From contig NZ_KQ033885.1 in assembly GCF_000967265.1 (NCBI RefSeq), positions 1,469,538 through 1,533,537 on the forward strand: 64,000 nucleotides of DNA, written 5' to 3'. Positions within the stretch are counted from its first letter, which is position 1, and each line of letters begins with the position of its first letter. The notes under the pieces were generated by a model. The model worked only from the letters and a program-made list of their open reading frames with translations, was not told the DNA's origin and ran no database searches. The stretch is from Bifidobacterium mellis (GTDB lineage Bacteria > Actinomycetota > Actinomycetes > Actinomycetales > Bifidobacteriaceae). The translations under genes and the position numbers were made by a program. Positions 56,542 to 64,000 of this stretch are shown one piece after another.

Positions 56542-57033
56542 TCAGCGCTTGGAGAACTGCGGGGCGCGACGGGCCTTGTGCAGACCGGCCTTCTTGCGCT
56601 CCACCACGCGGGCGTCACGGGTCAGGAACCCGGCCTTCTTCAGGGCAGGACGGTTGGCGTCCCGATCGATGGCGTTCAGGGCGCGTGCGACGCCCAGACG
56701 GACTGCGCCGGCCTGGCCGGTCACACCGCCGCCCTCGACGCGCACAACCACGTCGAACTTGTTCTCGAGCTTGAGCAGCACGATAGGCGAGTTGACCTCG
56801 CGCTGGTGCAGCTTGCTGGGGAAGTACTCCTCCAGGGTGTGCCCGTTGATGCTCCACTTGCCGGAGCCCGGAATCAGACGGACGCGGGCGACTGCCTCCT
56901 TGCGGCGGCCGGTGCCATAGCCCGGCTCGATGGCGGAGGTGCCGGTGCCTGCACCGGCGTTGGTCTCGGAAGTGTAGGAAGCGCTGGTCTCCTCGGCCTC
57001 AAGAACCGCGGAGCTGTTGTTGTTGTCAGCCAT
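56542..57033 (-). CDS. rpsI: Small ribosomal subunit protein uS9
   Basis: S9 contacts the P-site tRNA with its C-terminal tail. The core contains [20 protein letters not shown], the [19 protein letters not shown] loop and the end [18 protein letters not shown] with the terminal Lys-Arg. The first 35 residues are an extra acidic and Ser/Thr/Ala-rich arm, giving 163 residues against about 130 in E. coli. It lies 20 bases after rplM. Confidence 0.98.
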   Translation of the reverse strand: MADNNNSSAVLEAEETSASYTSETNAGAGTGTSAIEPGYGTGRRKEAVARVRLIPGSGKWSINGHTLEEYFPSKLHQREVNSPIVLLKLENKFDVVVRVEGGGVTGQAGAVRLGVARALNAIDRDANRPALKKAGFLTRDARVVERKKAGLHKARRAPQFSKR

Positions 57034-57053
57034 GATGATTATCTCCTCTGGTC

Positions 57054-57503
57054 CTACTTGGCCTGCTGGGCGACCTGATGGATCTTGTACTCAATGGGCT
57101 GCTGGGAGGTGTGAGGATGCTCCTCGCCTGCGAAGACCCGCAGCCTGGTCAGCTGGACCTTGGCCAGTTTGTTCTTGGGCAGCATGCCCTTGACCGCCGT
57201 CATGATGATGCGCTCGGGATTGTGCTCCATCAACTGCCCGTAGGAGTCGCGACGCAGACCGCCGGGGCGACCGGAGTGGGTGTAGAGCACCTTGTCGCTC
57301 TTGTTGCCTGTCAGCACCATCTTGGAGGCGTTGATGACGATGACGTTGTTGCCGGAGTCGGCGTAGGGCGCATAGGTGGGCTTGTTCTTGCCACGCAGCA
57401 GATCGGCCACCTGGGCTGCCAGACGCCCCAGCACCACACCGGAGGCGTCGACGATATACCAGTCATGTGTCAGATCGGCTGGTTTCGGGGTGAAAGTCTT
57501 CAC
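57054..57503 (-). CDS. rplM: Large ribosomal subunit protein uL13
   Basis: L13 is an early assembly protein. The protein begins [20 protein letters not shown] and contains [23 protein letters not shown] and [22 protein letters not shown]. Length 149 is normal. It is the first gene of the rplM-rpsI operon and has a clear promoter about 160 bp upstream. Confidence 0.98.
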   Translation of the reverse strand: MKTFTPKPADLTHDWYIVDASGVVLGRLAAQVADLLRGKNKPTYAPYADSGNNVIVINASKMVLTGNKSDKVLYTHSGRPGGLRRDSYGQLMEHNPERIIMTAVKGMLPKNKLAKVQLTRLRVFAGEEHPHTSQQPIEYKIHQVAQQAK

Positions 57504-57658
57504 GATTCAACCTTTTCCTTGCATTGTGTTTCGGGCTCTCCGCGCCGCATGCTGCCATGCCGGCCGAAAGCCATGTATTCCGTGGGCTCCCTTAAAGTCC
57601 TAGACGGCGAGTGGGAAAAGCGCTTTGAGGACCCCTTAGGGAAACACAACAATCCATT

Positions 57659-57686
57659 ATTGTAACGCCTGAGTGCCATTCGTCAA
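57659..57686 (-). promoter_or_regulatory. Sigma-70-type promoter of rplM-rpsI
   Basis: On the minus strand TTGACG (57681-57686) and TACAAT (57659-57664) are separated by 16 bases, a near-consensus promoter. The leader before rplM would be about 145 bases. Confidence 0.8.
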
Positions 57687-57706
57687 AATTCGCGTCGGCC
57701 CCGGTC

Positions 57707-58339
57707 TCAGCGGGAGGCCGCCGCCCGTGCCACCTGCCCGTCCGGGTCCTTGCGCAGGGCATCAAGGGTGGCCTGCCCGGTGTTGGGGTTCAGGGCCACG
57801 GCCCGGCGCACCATGGCAGCCAGCACATGGGGGGCATTTTGCTCCTCGCGAGTGCCGAGAGCTCCCAGAAAGTCCAAGGTATCAGCATCGGTACGCTCGT
57901 CCTGGGCGCCCTCCAGGCGCATCTTCCAGGAGGTCATGGGATTGGTCAACGCTGCAGCCCTGACTCCGGCATCCTCGTCCTTGGTGAGCAGACCGGCCAA
58001 CCAGTTCTTGTCGTCCTTGTTGGCGGCCACCGCCCGACGGACCTCCACGCTGGAATCCTGGGAGAGCTTGACCAGGATGTTGGGGAAGGGCATGGTCCGT
58101 GCCAGGTAGATCCTGTCCTCCACCGGCGTGTGCTCATTGCCGGCCACGGCCTCCAGCAGTGCCGTAAAGCGGGAGAAGGCGGCCTGATCGGACTTGTCGG
58201 GCAGGGGACTGCGGGCGAATTCATGCAGCTCGGCCGTATCCGTAGAGTGCCTGAGCCTTTCGTAGAAAACGGTCAGGGCCTCGTGGGGCTTGCCGGCTGA
58301 CGGTGATTCGGTTTCCGGTTGGTCCTGGGGATTGGTCAT
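57707..58339 (-). CDS. Unknown protein with HEAT/LRV-like helical repeats
   Basis: I do not recognise a named family. The 210 residues are mostly helical, with a repeat-like pattern around residues 75-210 in which segments such as ILVKLSQDSSVEVRRAVAAN, LAGLLTKDEDAGVRAAALTN and TLDALRKDPDGQVARAAASR recur every 20-30 residues. The D-x-x-V-R-x-x-A/V-A core is typical of leucine-rich-repeat-variant or HEAT-like scaffolds. No membrane segment or signal peptide is present, so it is cytoplasmic. It stands alone, between the rplM promoter and the divergent YigZ gene. Confidence 0.7.
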   Translation of the reverse strand: MTNPQDQPETESPSAGKPHEALTVFYERLRHSTDTAELHEFARSPLPDKSDQAAFSRFTALLEAVAGNEHTPVEDRIYLARTMPFPNILVKLSQDSSVEVRRAVAANKDDKNWLAGLLTKDEDAGVRAAALTNPMTSWKMRLEGAQDERTDADTLDFLGALGTREEQNAPHVLAAMVRRAVALNPNTGQATLDALRKDPDGQVARAAASR

Positions 58340-58447
58340 GGGGCCAGCTTAGGTCGTCTCCTTGATAACGGGCTCGACCCGGGATCCCCTCTAGCATGGA
58401 GATAACGCAGGAACCGAGGAGACGATAGTCATAGGAGGCAAGCCGAT

Positions 58448-59110
58448 TTGCTCACCATACTGGATACGCCGCAGAAACCGGCCACAGGCTCCCTGACCGA
58501 GCGCAGGTCCGAGTTCATCGGCCAGGCCTGCCATGTAGAGGACCAGGAGGCGGCCATGGCCTTCGTCCAGGAGGTCCGCTTGCAACACCCCAAGGCCCGA
58601 CACGTGTGCCACTGTGCGATCTGGGGACCCGAGGGGCGCACCAGCGAGCGTATGAGCGATGACGGGGAGCCCTCCGGAACGGCCGGCAAGCCCATACTTG
58701 AGGTCATGCGCCGGCAGGGGCTGACCGACTGCGTCCTGACGGTGACCCGATACTTCGGAGGGATTCTTCTAGGGTCAGGTGGACTGATCCGCGCCTACTC
58801 CTCGGCAGCCTCCCTGGCGCTCAAGGCGGCCAGATCGGCACGCGTGCTCCCGACGCAGCGCTTCACGATCGCTGTGGACTATCCAGAGTACGAACCCCTC
58901 CGCCGTCTGATCCGCAACTCGGGAGGACACGTGGAGACCGAAGAGTTCACCGATAGGGTCCGATTGACCTACGACCTGGAGCCCGCAGCGGTACCGGCCT
59001 TTCACGGCCGACTGGATGATCTTCTGCAGGGCCGGGCCCAGCCCAGCACACTGGGCGAAGGCCGCAGGCTGATTCCTCTGTCCGGCAACAAGGCTTCGTC
59101 TGCCTCATAA
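58448..59110 (+). CDS. yigZ: YigZ/IMPACT-family protein
   Basis: Members of this family are conserved from bacteria to man (IMPACT, a translation regulator), but the bacterial role is unclear. The UPF0029 domain (about residues 15-125) has the SEFIGQACHV, HPKARHVCHCAIWG, DDGEPSGTAGKPI and VTRYFGGILLGSGGLIRAYS motifs; a smaller C-terminal domain follows to residue 200. The frame opens with TTG, with AGGAGG 9 bases upstream, and no better start is available. The length of 220 is usual. It lies alone between two minus-strand features. Confidence 0.93.
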   Translation: MLTILDTPQKPATGSLTERRSEFIGQACHVEDQEAAMAFVQEVRLQHPKARHVCHCAIWGPEGRTSERMSDDGEPSGTAGKPILEVMRRQGLTDCVLTVTRYFGGILLGSGGLIRAYSSAASLALKAARSARVLPTQRFTIAVDYPEYEPLRRLIRNSGGHVETEEFTDRVRLTYDLEPAAVPAFHGRLDDLLQGRAQPSTLGEGRRLIPLSGNKASSAS

Positions 59111-59249
59111 CAGCCAAGACAAGCCATACAGCCATTGCCTGGCCCTGGTCCACCCTGCCGGACAGGCTCATGCCAAGCACCGACTGATAATGAACTGATA
59201 ATGAATAAGACCGGCAATCGAGCAGGATCAACGATCACCGGTCATCAGG

Positions 59250-59336
59250 CGGAGACGAGGAGATTCGAACTCCTGGACCGCTTGCGCAGTCAACACCTTA
59301 GCAGGGTGCCCCTTTCGGCCACTCAGGCACGTCTCC
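59250..59336 (-). tRNA. tRNA-Ser (anticodon GCU)
   Basis: A class II tRNA on the minus strand: acceptor stem GGAGACG/CGTCTCC, long variable arm, T arm with GTTCGAATC, and the anticodon loop CTGCTAA reading GCU. The discriminator is G and CCA is not encoded. It decodes AGC and AGU. The 225 bp between it and dinB is AT-rich and contains no gene I can support. Confidence 0.96.
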
Positions 59337-59561
59337 ATGCAGGCTCCCGAACCAGGACCTTAGCCCCAGAGTTTCGAGAACAAAACAATAGAATACCATG
59401 ATTGACCGACCTGACTCGCCGGGGCGACAGGAAGCGGCAAGGCAGGGCACGGAACTGTTCACTTTTATGGATAAAACCATAAAAACGAACCTTCTCCAAG
59501 AATCGATGCCTGAGAATAATTTATCGTATTTTCCTCCGGGACCCCCTTCTATCATGGAGCC

Positions 59562-60833
59562 ATGAGTACCGCACCAAGGCTTGCAGCCGCCAAGAAGGAC
59601 TGGGGACATGACGAGACCGGCTGCACGGTGCTGCACATTGACATGGACGCCTTCTACGCCTCCTGCGAAGTCGCTCGACACCCGCAATTGCAAGGCCGGC
59701 CGGTCATCATCGGCACCGGACGGCGTTCTGTGGTCTCCGCGGCCAGCTACGAGGCCAGGGCCTTCGGCATCAACTCGGCCATGCCCCTGGCACGCGCCAG
59801 ACGACTGTGCCCTCAAGGGGTCTTCCTCCCGGTTGACATGGCCTATTACCGAGGCATCTCACGACGGATATTTGATACGGTTTTCTCACGAATCACCGAT
59901 CAGATCGAGCAGGTCTCTGTGGACGAATGCTACATGGACGTGTCCGGGGCGCTCATCCGCTGGGGCATGCCCACGGCCATCGCCCGGTGGATCCGGGCCA
60001 GCGTGGCACGTCAATTCCACGTAACCTGCTCGGTAGGCGTCGCCACCAACAAGCTGGTGGCCAAGATGGCCTCCACCAACGCCAAACCCGACGGTATGCT
60101 GCTGATTCCCAGGGCCCGGCAGGCCGAGTTCGTCCAGCTGATGCCCCTGCGTGGCATTCCCGGCATCGGACCGTCCCTGGAGAAGCGGCTCAACGCCTGG
60201 GCCATCAAGGACGTGGTCGACCTGGCCACCATGAGCGAGCGGGATCTGACTCGGGCCACGGGCTCGAACCTTACAGCCAGGAAACTGGCACAGGCCTCCC
60301 ACGGACTGGACGACGATCCGGTCCAACCGCGGGCACCGGAGAAGTCCCTGGGTGCGGAACGCACCTTTCTACACGACACCACCAGCATGAAGCAGGTCTG
60401 CGACCTCCTGCGCGTGTGCAGCAACGAGGTCGCCACCGGACTGCGATCGCACGACCTGATCGCCCGGACCATCACCGTCAAACTGCGCTTCGATGATCTG
60501 CGCTATATGACCAAGGCCCACACCCTGGAGACCCCGGTCAACTCAGCCAACCGCATCTATCCGCAAGCGGTCGGTCTGCTCAAGGCCATGCTGGGATTGC
60601 CCGACGGCGTGCCTATGGACACACCCCTGCCCAGGCTGATCCGTCTGGCCGGTGTCAGCGCATCCGGTCTGAGCCGGGTGGAGGACACTCCCATCCAGCC
60701 TTCCTTGGAAGACATCATCCACGAGAGCAAACGTCGCACCGGCAGCGAGTCCCAGCGCCTGGATCAGGCAGAGGCCACCATGGACTCCATCAGAAGCCGC
60801 TACGGCAAGGGCTCAGTCAGCATGGGCCTCTAA
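59562..60833 (+). CDS. dinB: DNA polymerase IV
   Basis: This Y-family polymerase copies past damaged bases with low fidelity. The catalytic acidic residues are visible in HIDMDAFYASCE (about residue 26) and VSVDECYMDVSG (near 118), and RGIPGIGP marks the helix-hairpin-helix region. The little-finger domain covers about residues 250-360. The C-terminus lacks a canonical beta-clamp motif that I can name with certainty. Length 423 is typical of actinobacteria. ATGGAGCC precedes the start. Its stop overlaps the end of the convergent dapC by four bases. I saw no convincing LexA box upstream. Confidence 0.96.
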   Translation: MSTAPRLAAAKKDWGHDETGCTVLHIDMDAFYASCEVARHPQLQGRPVIIGTGRRSVVSAASYEARAFGINSAMPLARARRLCPQGVFLPVDMAYYRGISRRIFDTVFSRITDQIEQVSVDECYMDVSGALIRWGMPTAIARWIRASVARQFHVTCSVGVATNKLVAKMASTNAKPDGMLLIPRARQAEFVQLMPLRGIPGIGPSLEKRLNAWAIKDVVDLATMSERDLTRATGSNLTARKLAQASHGLDDDPVQPRAPEKSLGAERTFLHDTTSMKQVCDLLRVCSNEVATGLRSHDLIARTITVKLRFDDLRYMTKAHTLETPVNSANRIYPQAVGLLKAMLGLPDGVPMDTPLPRLIRLAGVSASGLSRVEDTPIQPSLEDIIHESKRRTGSESQRLDQAEATMDSIRSRYGKGSVSMGL

Positions 60834-61984
60834 GCGGCGCTCCGCAGACGCCCCAGGGCCAGCTCCAGCTGCTCGTCAGTGATGGTTGACGAAAATCGTA
60901 GATAGTGGCCATCCCCGTAGAACTCCCCTGGACTGGCCAGAATACCCAGGCGGGACAGGTCCGCCATATCGGCCCAACAGTCGCCCGAGCGGGCCGGTGC
61001 CCAGATATACAGGCCGCCCTGGGGCATGACGGCATCGTATCCGTAAGAACTGAGGGCTTCATCCAGGGCATGCAGGCGACGGGCGTAGATATTGCGCTGG
61101 ACCCTCACAGCCTCGCCATCCTCCAGCGCGGCCCGCATGGCCCGTTGCACCGGGCCTGGCACAATCAATCCCACTTGCTTGCGGTAGGCGGTCATGGCCT
61201 TCACCAGTTGGGCATCGCCAGCCACCAGGGCCGCCCTATACCCGGCCATGTTGGACTGCTTGCTCATTGAGTACAGACAGAGTATCCCGCTGGCATCGCC
61301 GCCACAAACTTCCGATTCCAGGATGCAGGGCGAGGCGGGAATCTGCGCATTCCGCCCGACTTGATCCGGCTCTGACCAATCCAGCAGGGCATAGCACTCG
61401 TCGCTCAGGACCGTGGCCCCTATCGAACGGGCCGCCCGCACGATCTTGGCCAACCCGGCTCGGTCGATGATCCGCCCACTGGGGTTGCCTGGCGAATTGA
61501 TCCATATTGCTCGCACACCAGGCAGATTCATCCATGAATCCGTATCAGCAGGATCGTCCACGGTCGTCACCTGGGCCCCGGCCAGCTGGGTTCCGATGGC
61601 ATAGGTGGGATAGGATACCCTCGGCTGCACCACCCGGTCCCCCGGTCCCAGATGCAGGAGGGAGGCCATGAGTGCCACCGCCTCCTTGGACCCGACCGTG
61701 GGCACCAGATCCGCGCCAATGGCATCCGGATCGACCCCGCGGCGACGACGGAACCAGTCGGTCGCGGCCTGCCTCAGAAGGCCGTCACCGGTAGTTTTTG
61801 GATATCCTCGTGCCTGGCCATCATCCGCAGCCGCAGCCAAGGCCTCCTTGACCGACCTGGGCACAGGATCCACCGGCGAACCCACCGAGAGGTCAACCAG
61901 ACCGCCGGGGCACTGCTCAGCACCCCGCCGGTAGGGGTCAATCCTTGACCAGTCGTAGGGGGATCGGAAAGAGTGAAAACCCAT
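60830..61984 (-). CDS. dapC: Succinyldiaminopimelate transaminase (class I/II PLP aminotransferase)
   Basis: This enzyme probably transaminates N-succinyl-2-amino-6-oxopimelate in lysine and diaminopimelate biosynthesis, needed for the cell wall. The 384-residue protein has the fold type I layout with WINSPGNPSGRII, the DECYALLDW segment, and the PLP-binding Lys in SMSKQSNMAGYR (about residue 230). I used the ATG at 61984 (MGFHSFRSPYDW), with AAAGGCGGG upstream; the frame is open to 62131. It lies 70 bp downstream of fdxA, and dapC-fdxA adjacency is a known actinobacterial feature. The exact substrate is inferred from that context. Confidence 0.9.
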   Translation of the reverse strand: MGFHSFRSPYDWSRIDPYRRGAEQCPGGLVDLSVGSPVDPVPRSVKEALAAAADDGQARGYPKTTGDGLLRQAATDWFRRRRGVDPDAIGADLVPTVGSKEAVALMASLLHLGPGDRVVQPRVSYPTYAIGTQLAGAQVTTVDDPADTDSWMNLPGVRAIWINSPGNPSGRIIDRAGLAKIVRAARSIGATVLSDECYALLDWSEPDQVGRNAQIPASPCILESEVCGGDASGILCLYSMSKQSNMAGYRAALVAGDAQLVKAMTAYRKQVGLIVPGPVQRAMRAALEDGEAVRVQRNIYARRLHALDEALSSYGYDAVMPQGGLYIWAPARSGDCWADMADLSRLGILASPGEFYGDGHYLRFSSTITDEQLELALGRLRSAA

Positions 61985-62054
61985 GGCCCGCCTTTCTCTT
62001 ATGAATAAGCCGCGGTGGGTTGGCTCCCATCCGCGGCTCGTCAGCCTTAATCGA

Positions 62055-62372
62055 CTACTTGTTGGGCGGCAGTGCTGCCACACCCTCCGGATCGTGATCG
62101 TAGGGGCCGACCGCAGCAGCGCCGCCGGCATCCCCCACCTGGGCGAAGAAATCAGTCGCCGCGTCCTTGTACCAGGTCCATTCCTCGGGCAGGTCGTCCT
62201 CGTAGAAGATGGCCTCCACCGGGCAGACCGGCTCGCAGGCGCCGCAGTCCACGCACTCGTTGGGGTTGATGTAGAGCGAACGGACGCCCTCGTAGATGCA
62301 GTCCACCGGGCATTCGTCCACGCAGGCCTTGTCCTTGACGTCCACGCAAGGCTGAGCGATGACGTAGGTCAT
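62055..62372 (-). CDS. fdxA: Ferredoxin FdxA, 7Fe type
   Basis: This is a small soluble electron carrier with one [3Fe-4S] and one [4Fe-4S] cluster. The Cys residues are at 9, 17, 21 and 25 (first region, CxxxxxxxC...CPVDC) and in [13 protein letters not shown] (second region); the long C-terminal tail after about residue 60 is typical of the FdxA group. The length of 105 is normal. ATG with AGGAGGTAACCC upstream. It precedes dapC on the same strand. The redox partner is not known. Confidence 0.97.
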   Translation of the reverse strand: MTYVIAQPCVDVKDKACVDECPVDCIYEGVRSLYINPNECVDCGACEPVCPVEAIFYEDDLPEEWTWYKDAATDFFAQVGDAGGAAAVGPYDHDPEGVAALPPNK

Positions 62373-62429
62373 GGGTTACCTCCTGAGTATGCGAGTATTC
62401 ACTCTACACTGCAGCGCCGACGCTCCAGG

Positions 62430-63953
62430 TCAGTCCAGACCGGCCTGGGTGGCCTCGGATATCTTCCCGCTGAGCTGATGTCGACCGAGCAGGGAGTGCC
62501 GGTAGGAATAGCAGAAGTAGATGGCCAGGCCTGCTGCCAACCAGACCACGAATCGAATCCAGGTCAGCACGGTCAGATTGAGCATGAGCCAGAGGCAGGC
62601 CAGGGCGATCAGAATGGGAACCCAGGGGTTGCCGGGCATCTTGAAGGACCGGGGCAGATCCGGCCGGCGCTTGCGCATGATGGGCAGGGAGATGGCCACC
62701 AGCAGGAAGGCCGAGAGCGTGCCGATGTTGACCATGTCGGACAGGACGTCTATGGGGAAGCAGGAGGCCACCACGGCCACCACGATGCCGCCCAGGATCT
62801 GGATGCGGGCAGGCGTGCCATGACGGCCGGTGCGGGACAGGGCACGGGGAAGAAGCCCGTCGCGGCTCATGGCGAAGACAATGCGGGTCAGCCCCAGCAG
62901 GAGCACCATGACCACGGTGGTCAGCCCCACCACGATGCCGAAGGAGATGATCTTGGCGGCCCAGGGAGCGCCGACCATCTCGAAGCCGGTGGCCAGGGAG
63001 GGGTTCTTGGCCTTGGCCAGGTCCTTGTAGGAGACCATGCCGGTGGTGACGATGGCGACCAGGATGTACAGGGTGATGACGATCAGCATGCCCAGGCCGA
63101 TTCCGCGGGGAATGGTCTTGTGGGGCTCCTTGGCCTCTTCGGAGGTGGTGGCGACGATATCGAAGCCTACGAAGGCGAAGAAGACCAGGGCAGCGCCTGA
63201 GAGGATGCCGGGGACACCGTAGATGGTGGGCTGCATGCCTGAGACCCACTGCCAGAGCGGCTGGCCCATGATTCCCGGTACGCTGGCGCCCGGAACGGCC
63301 GAAGCCGGCTCGGAAGGCGGGATGAAGGGCCGGTAGTTGTCCAACTTGACGTAGAAGAAACCCACCACGATGACGAAGACCACGATGCCGATTTTGAGGA
63401 CGGTCAAGGCGCCGTCGAACCGGGCCGAGAGCTTGGTGCCCAGGACCAGCAGGACCGTGAAGAGGGTGACGACCGCCAGCGGGGCCAGGTCCACGTCCAG
63501 GCCGCCCACATGGAAGCTGGAGCTGAACGAGGTGCCCCCCATCAGATGGATGAAGTCATTCAGGTAGACGCCCCAGTACTTGGAGATGACCGAGGCGGCC
63601 ATGAGCATCTCCAGAATCAGGTCCCAGCCGATGATCCAGGCCACCAGTTCGCCCATGGTGTTGTAGGTGAAAGTGTAGGCCGAGCCTGAAACAGGGATCA
63701 TGGAGGCAAACTCCGCGTAGCACATGACGGCTGCCGCGCAGACGATGCCTGCAATGACGAAGGAGATGATGACGGCCGGGCCCGCATGGAAGGCCGCAGC
63801 CTGGGCACCCACCGAGAAAATACCGGCGCCCACGGCCACTGCGACGGCCATGATGGCCAGGTCCCAGGTGGTCAGCGTCCGCTTGAGCGACCTGCCTTCC
63901 TCCCCGGTCTCTGCCAGGGTCTGTTCAACCGATTTCTTCCTGAATAATTCCAT
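62430..63953 (-). CDS. Amino-acid permease, APC superfamily
   Basis: This secondary transporter imports an amino acid, probably with protons. The 507 residues show about 12 to 13 membrane helices, with the APC signature AVGAGIFSVGA in helix 1 (about residue 41), the FVGFDIVATTSEEAKEPHKTIPRG segment in the loop after helix 6, and a basic C-terminal stretch. The family resembles the cationic amino-acid transporters (CAT, YfnA-like). It is not linked to an enzyme gene that would reveal the substrate. The gene is complete in the window; its promoter region runs into the window end. Confidence 0.93.
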   Translation of the reverse strand: MELFRKKSVEQTLAETGEEGRSLKRTLTTWDLAIMAVAVAVGAGIFSVGAQAAAFHAGPAVIISFVIAGIVCAAAVMCYAEFASMIPVSGSAYTFTYNTMGELVAWIIGWDLILEMLMAASVISKYWGVYLNDFIHLMGGTSFSSSFHVGGLDVDLAPLAVVTLFTVLLVLGTKLSARFDGALTVLKIGIVVFVIVVGFFYVKLDNYRPFIPPSEPASAVPGASVPGIMGQPLWQWVSGMQPTIYGVPGILSGAALVFFAFVGFDIVATTSEEAKEPHKTIPRGIGLGMLIVITLYILVAIVTTGMVSYKDLAKAKNPSLATGFEMVGAPWAAKIISFGIVVGLTTVVMVLLLGLTRIVFAMSRDGLLPRALSRTGRHGTPARIQILGGIVVAVVASCFPIDVLSDMVNIGTLSAFLLVAISLPIMRKRRPDLPRSFKMPGNPWVPILIALACLWLMLNLTVLTWIRFVVWLAAGLAIYFCYSYRHSLLGRHQLSGKISEATQAGLD

Positions 63954-64000
63954 TCTGCTCCCAATCGTGACTTATTGTGCCGTAAGCTCCTCCGGCCCAT

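Noticed and set aside
59451-59472. A GAAC/GTTC-like sequence upstream of dinB as a LexA (SOS) box
   Set aside because: The half-sites are one base apart rather than four, so it does not fit the actinobacterial SOS box.
1-64000. CRISPR arrays, insertion sequences, prophage genes and rRNA genes
   Set aside because: No spaced repeats, transposase or integrase motifs, or rRNA sequence were seen on either strand.

Overview
The window is high-GC actinobacterial DNA and most probably comes from a Bifidobacterium chromosome. I base this on the long bifunctional AdhE, the tiny 29-codon ribosomal protein bS22, the IF-2 with a long Gly/Pro/Arg-rich arm, the L17 with an Ala/Glu/Asp tail, the C+ forms of S14 and L36, the dapC-fdxA pair, and the order serS - lipid kinase - pgm, which I recall from bifidobacteria. 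Species cannot be fixed from the sequence. No phage, insertion sequence, CRISPR array or rRNA gene was seen.

Layout. Positions 1-5.3 kb (minus): a ClC chloride/proton antiporter cut by the window edge, a prolyl-tRNA editing protein, a small membrane protein, tRNA-Ser(UGA), serS and a two-subunit L-serine dehydratase. 5.5-10.3 kb (plus): lipid kinase, phosphoglucomutase, an RNase HI with a long extra C-terminus and rpiA. 10.3-16.5 kb: bS22, a membrane-anchored unknown, radA, a three-gene polar amino-acid ABC importer and ribF. 16.5-22.3 kb (minus): nusA-infB-rbfA-truB. 22.3-24 kb: a lipoprotein, a poorly coding 0.54 kb stretch and tRNA-Ser(CGA). 24-53.2 kb: truA and the S10-spc-alpha ribosomal protein supercluster, read on the minus strand from rpsJ down to rplQ. 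53.4-57.7 kb: adhE and rplM-rpsI. 57.7-64 kb: an unknown helical-repeat protein, a YigZ/IMPACT protein, tRNA-Ser(GCU), dinB, dapC-fdxA and an amino-acid permease.

The most striking feature is a block of about 12.9 kb that splits the ribosomal supercluster between adk and infA. It carries hsp20 with an HspR-type (HAIR) operator, gdhA, a translationally coupled pair made of a GH2 glycosidase and a DUF5107/TPR protein, and a heterodimeric ABC exporter. The infA-rpmJ-rpsM-rpsK-rpoA-rplQ half has two extended -10 elements of its own just upstream, as expected if it is now transcribed separately.

How the genes work together: most of the window is translation machinery (22 ribosomal proteins of the supercluster, bS22, L13/S9, IF-1, IF-2, RbfA, SerRS, three tRNA-Ser, TruA, TruB, tRNA editing) plus RNA polymerase alpha, NusA and SecY. 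Around it lie central and redox metabolism (pgm, rpiA, gdhA, serine dehydratase, AdhE with a probable Rex operator), amino-acid uptake and DNA repair (radA, dinB). Non-coding structure of note: alternative hairpins between rplO and secY, and two perfect GC-rich hairpins between infB and rbfA.
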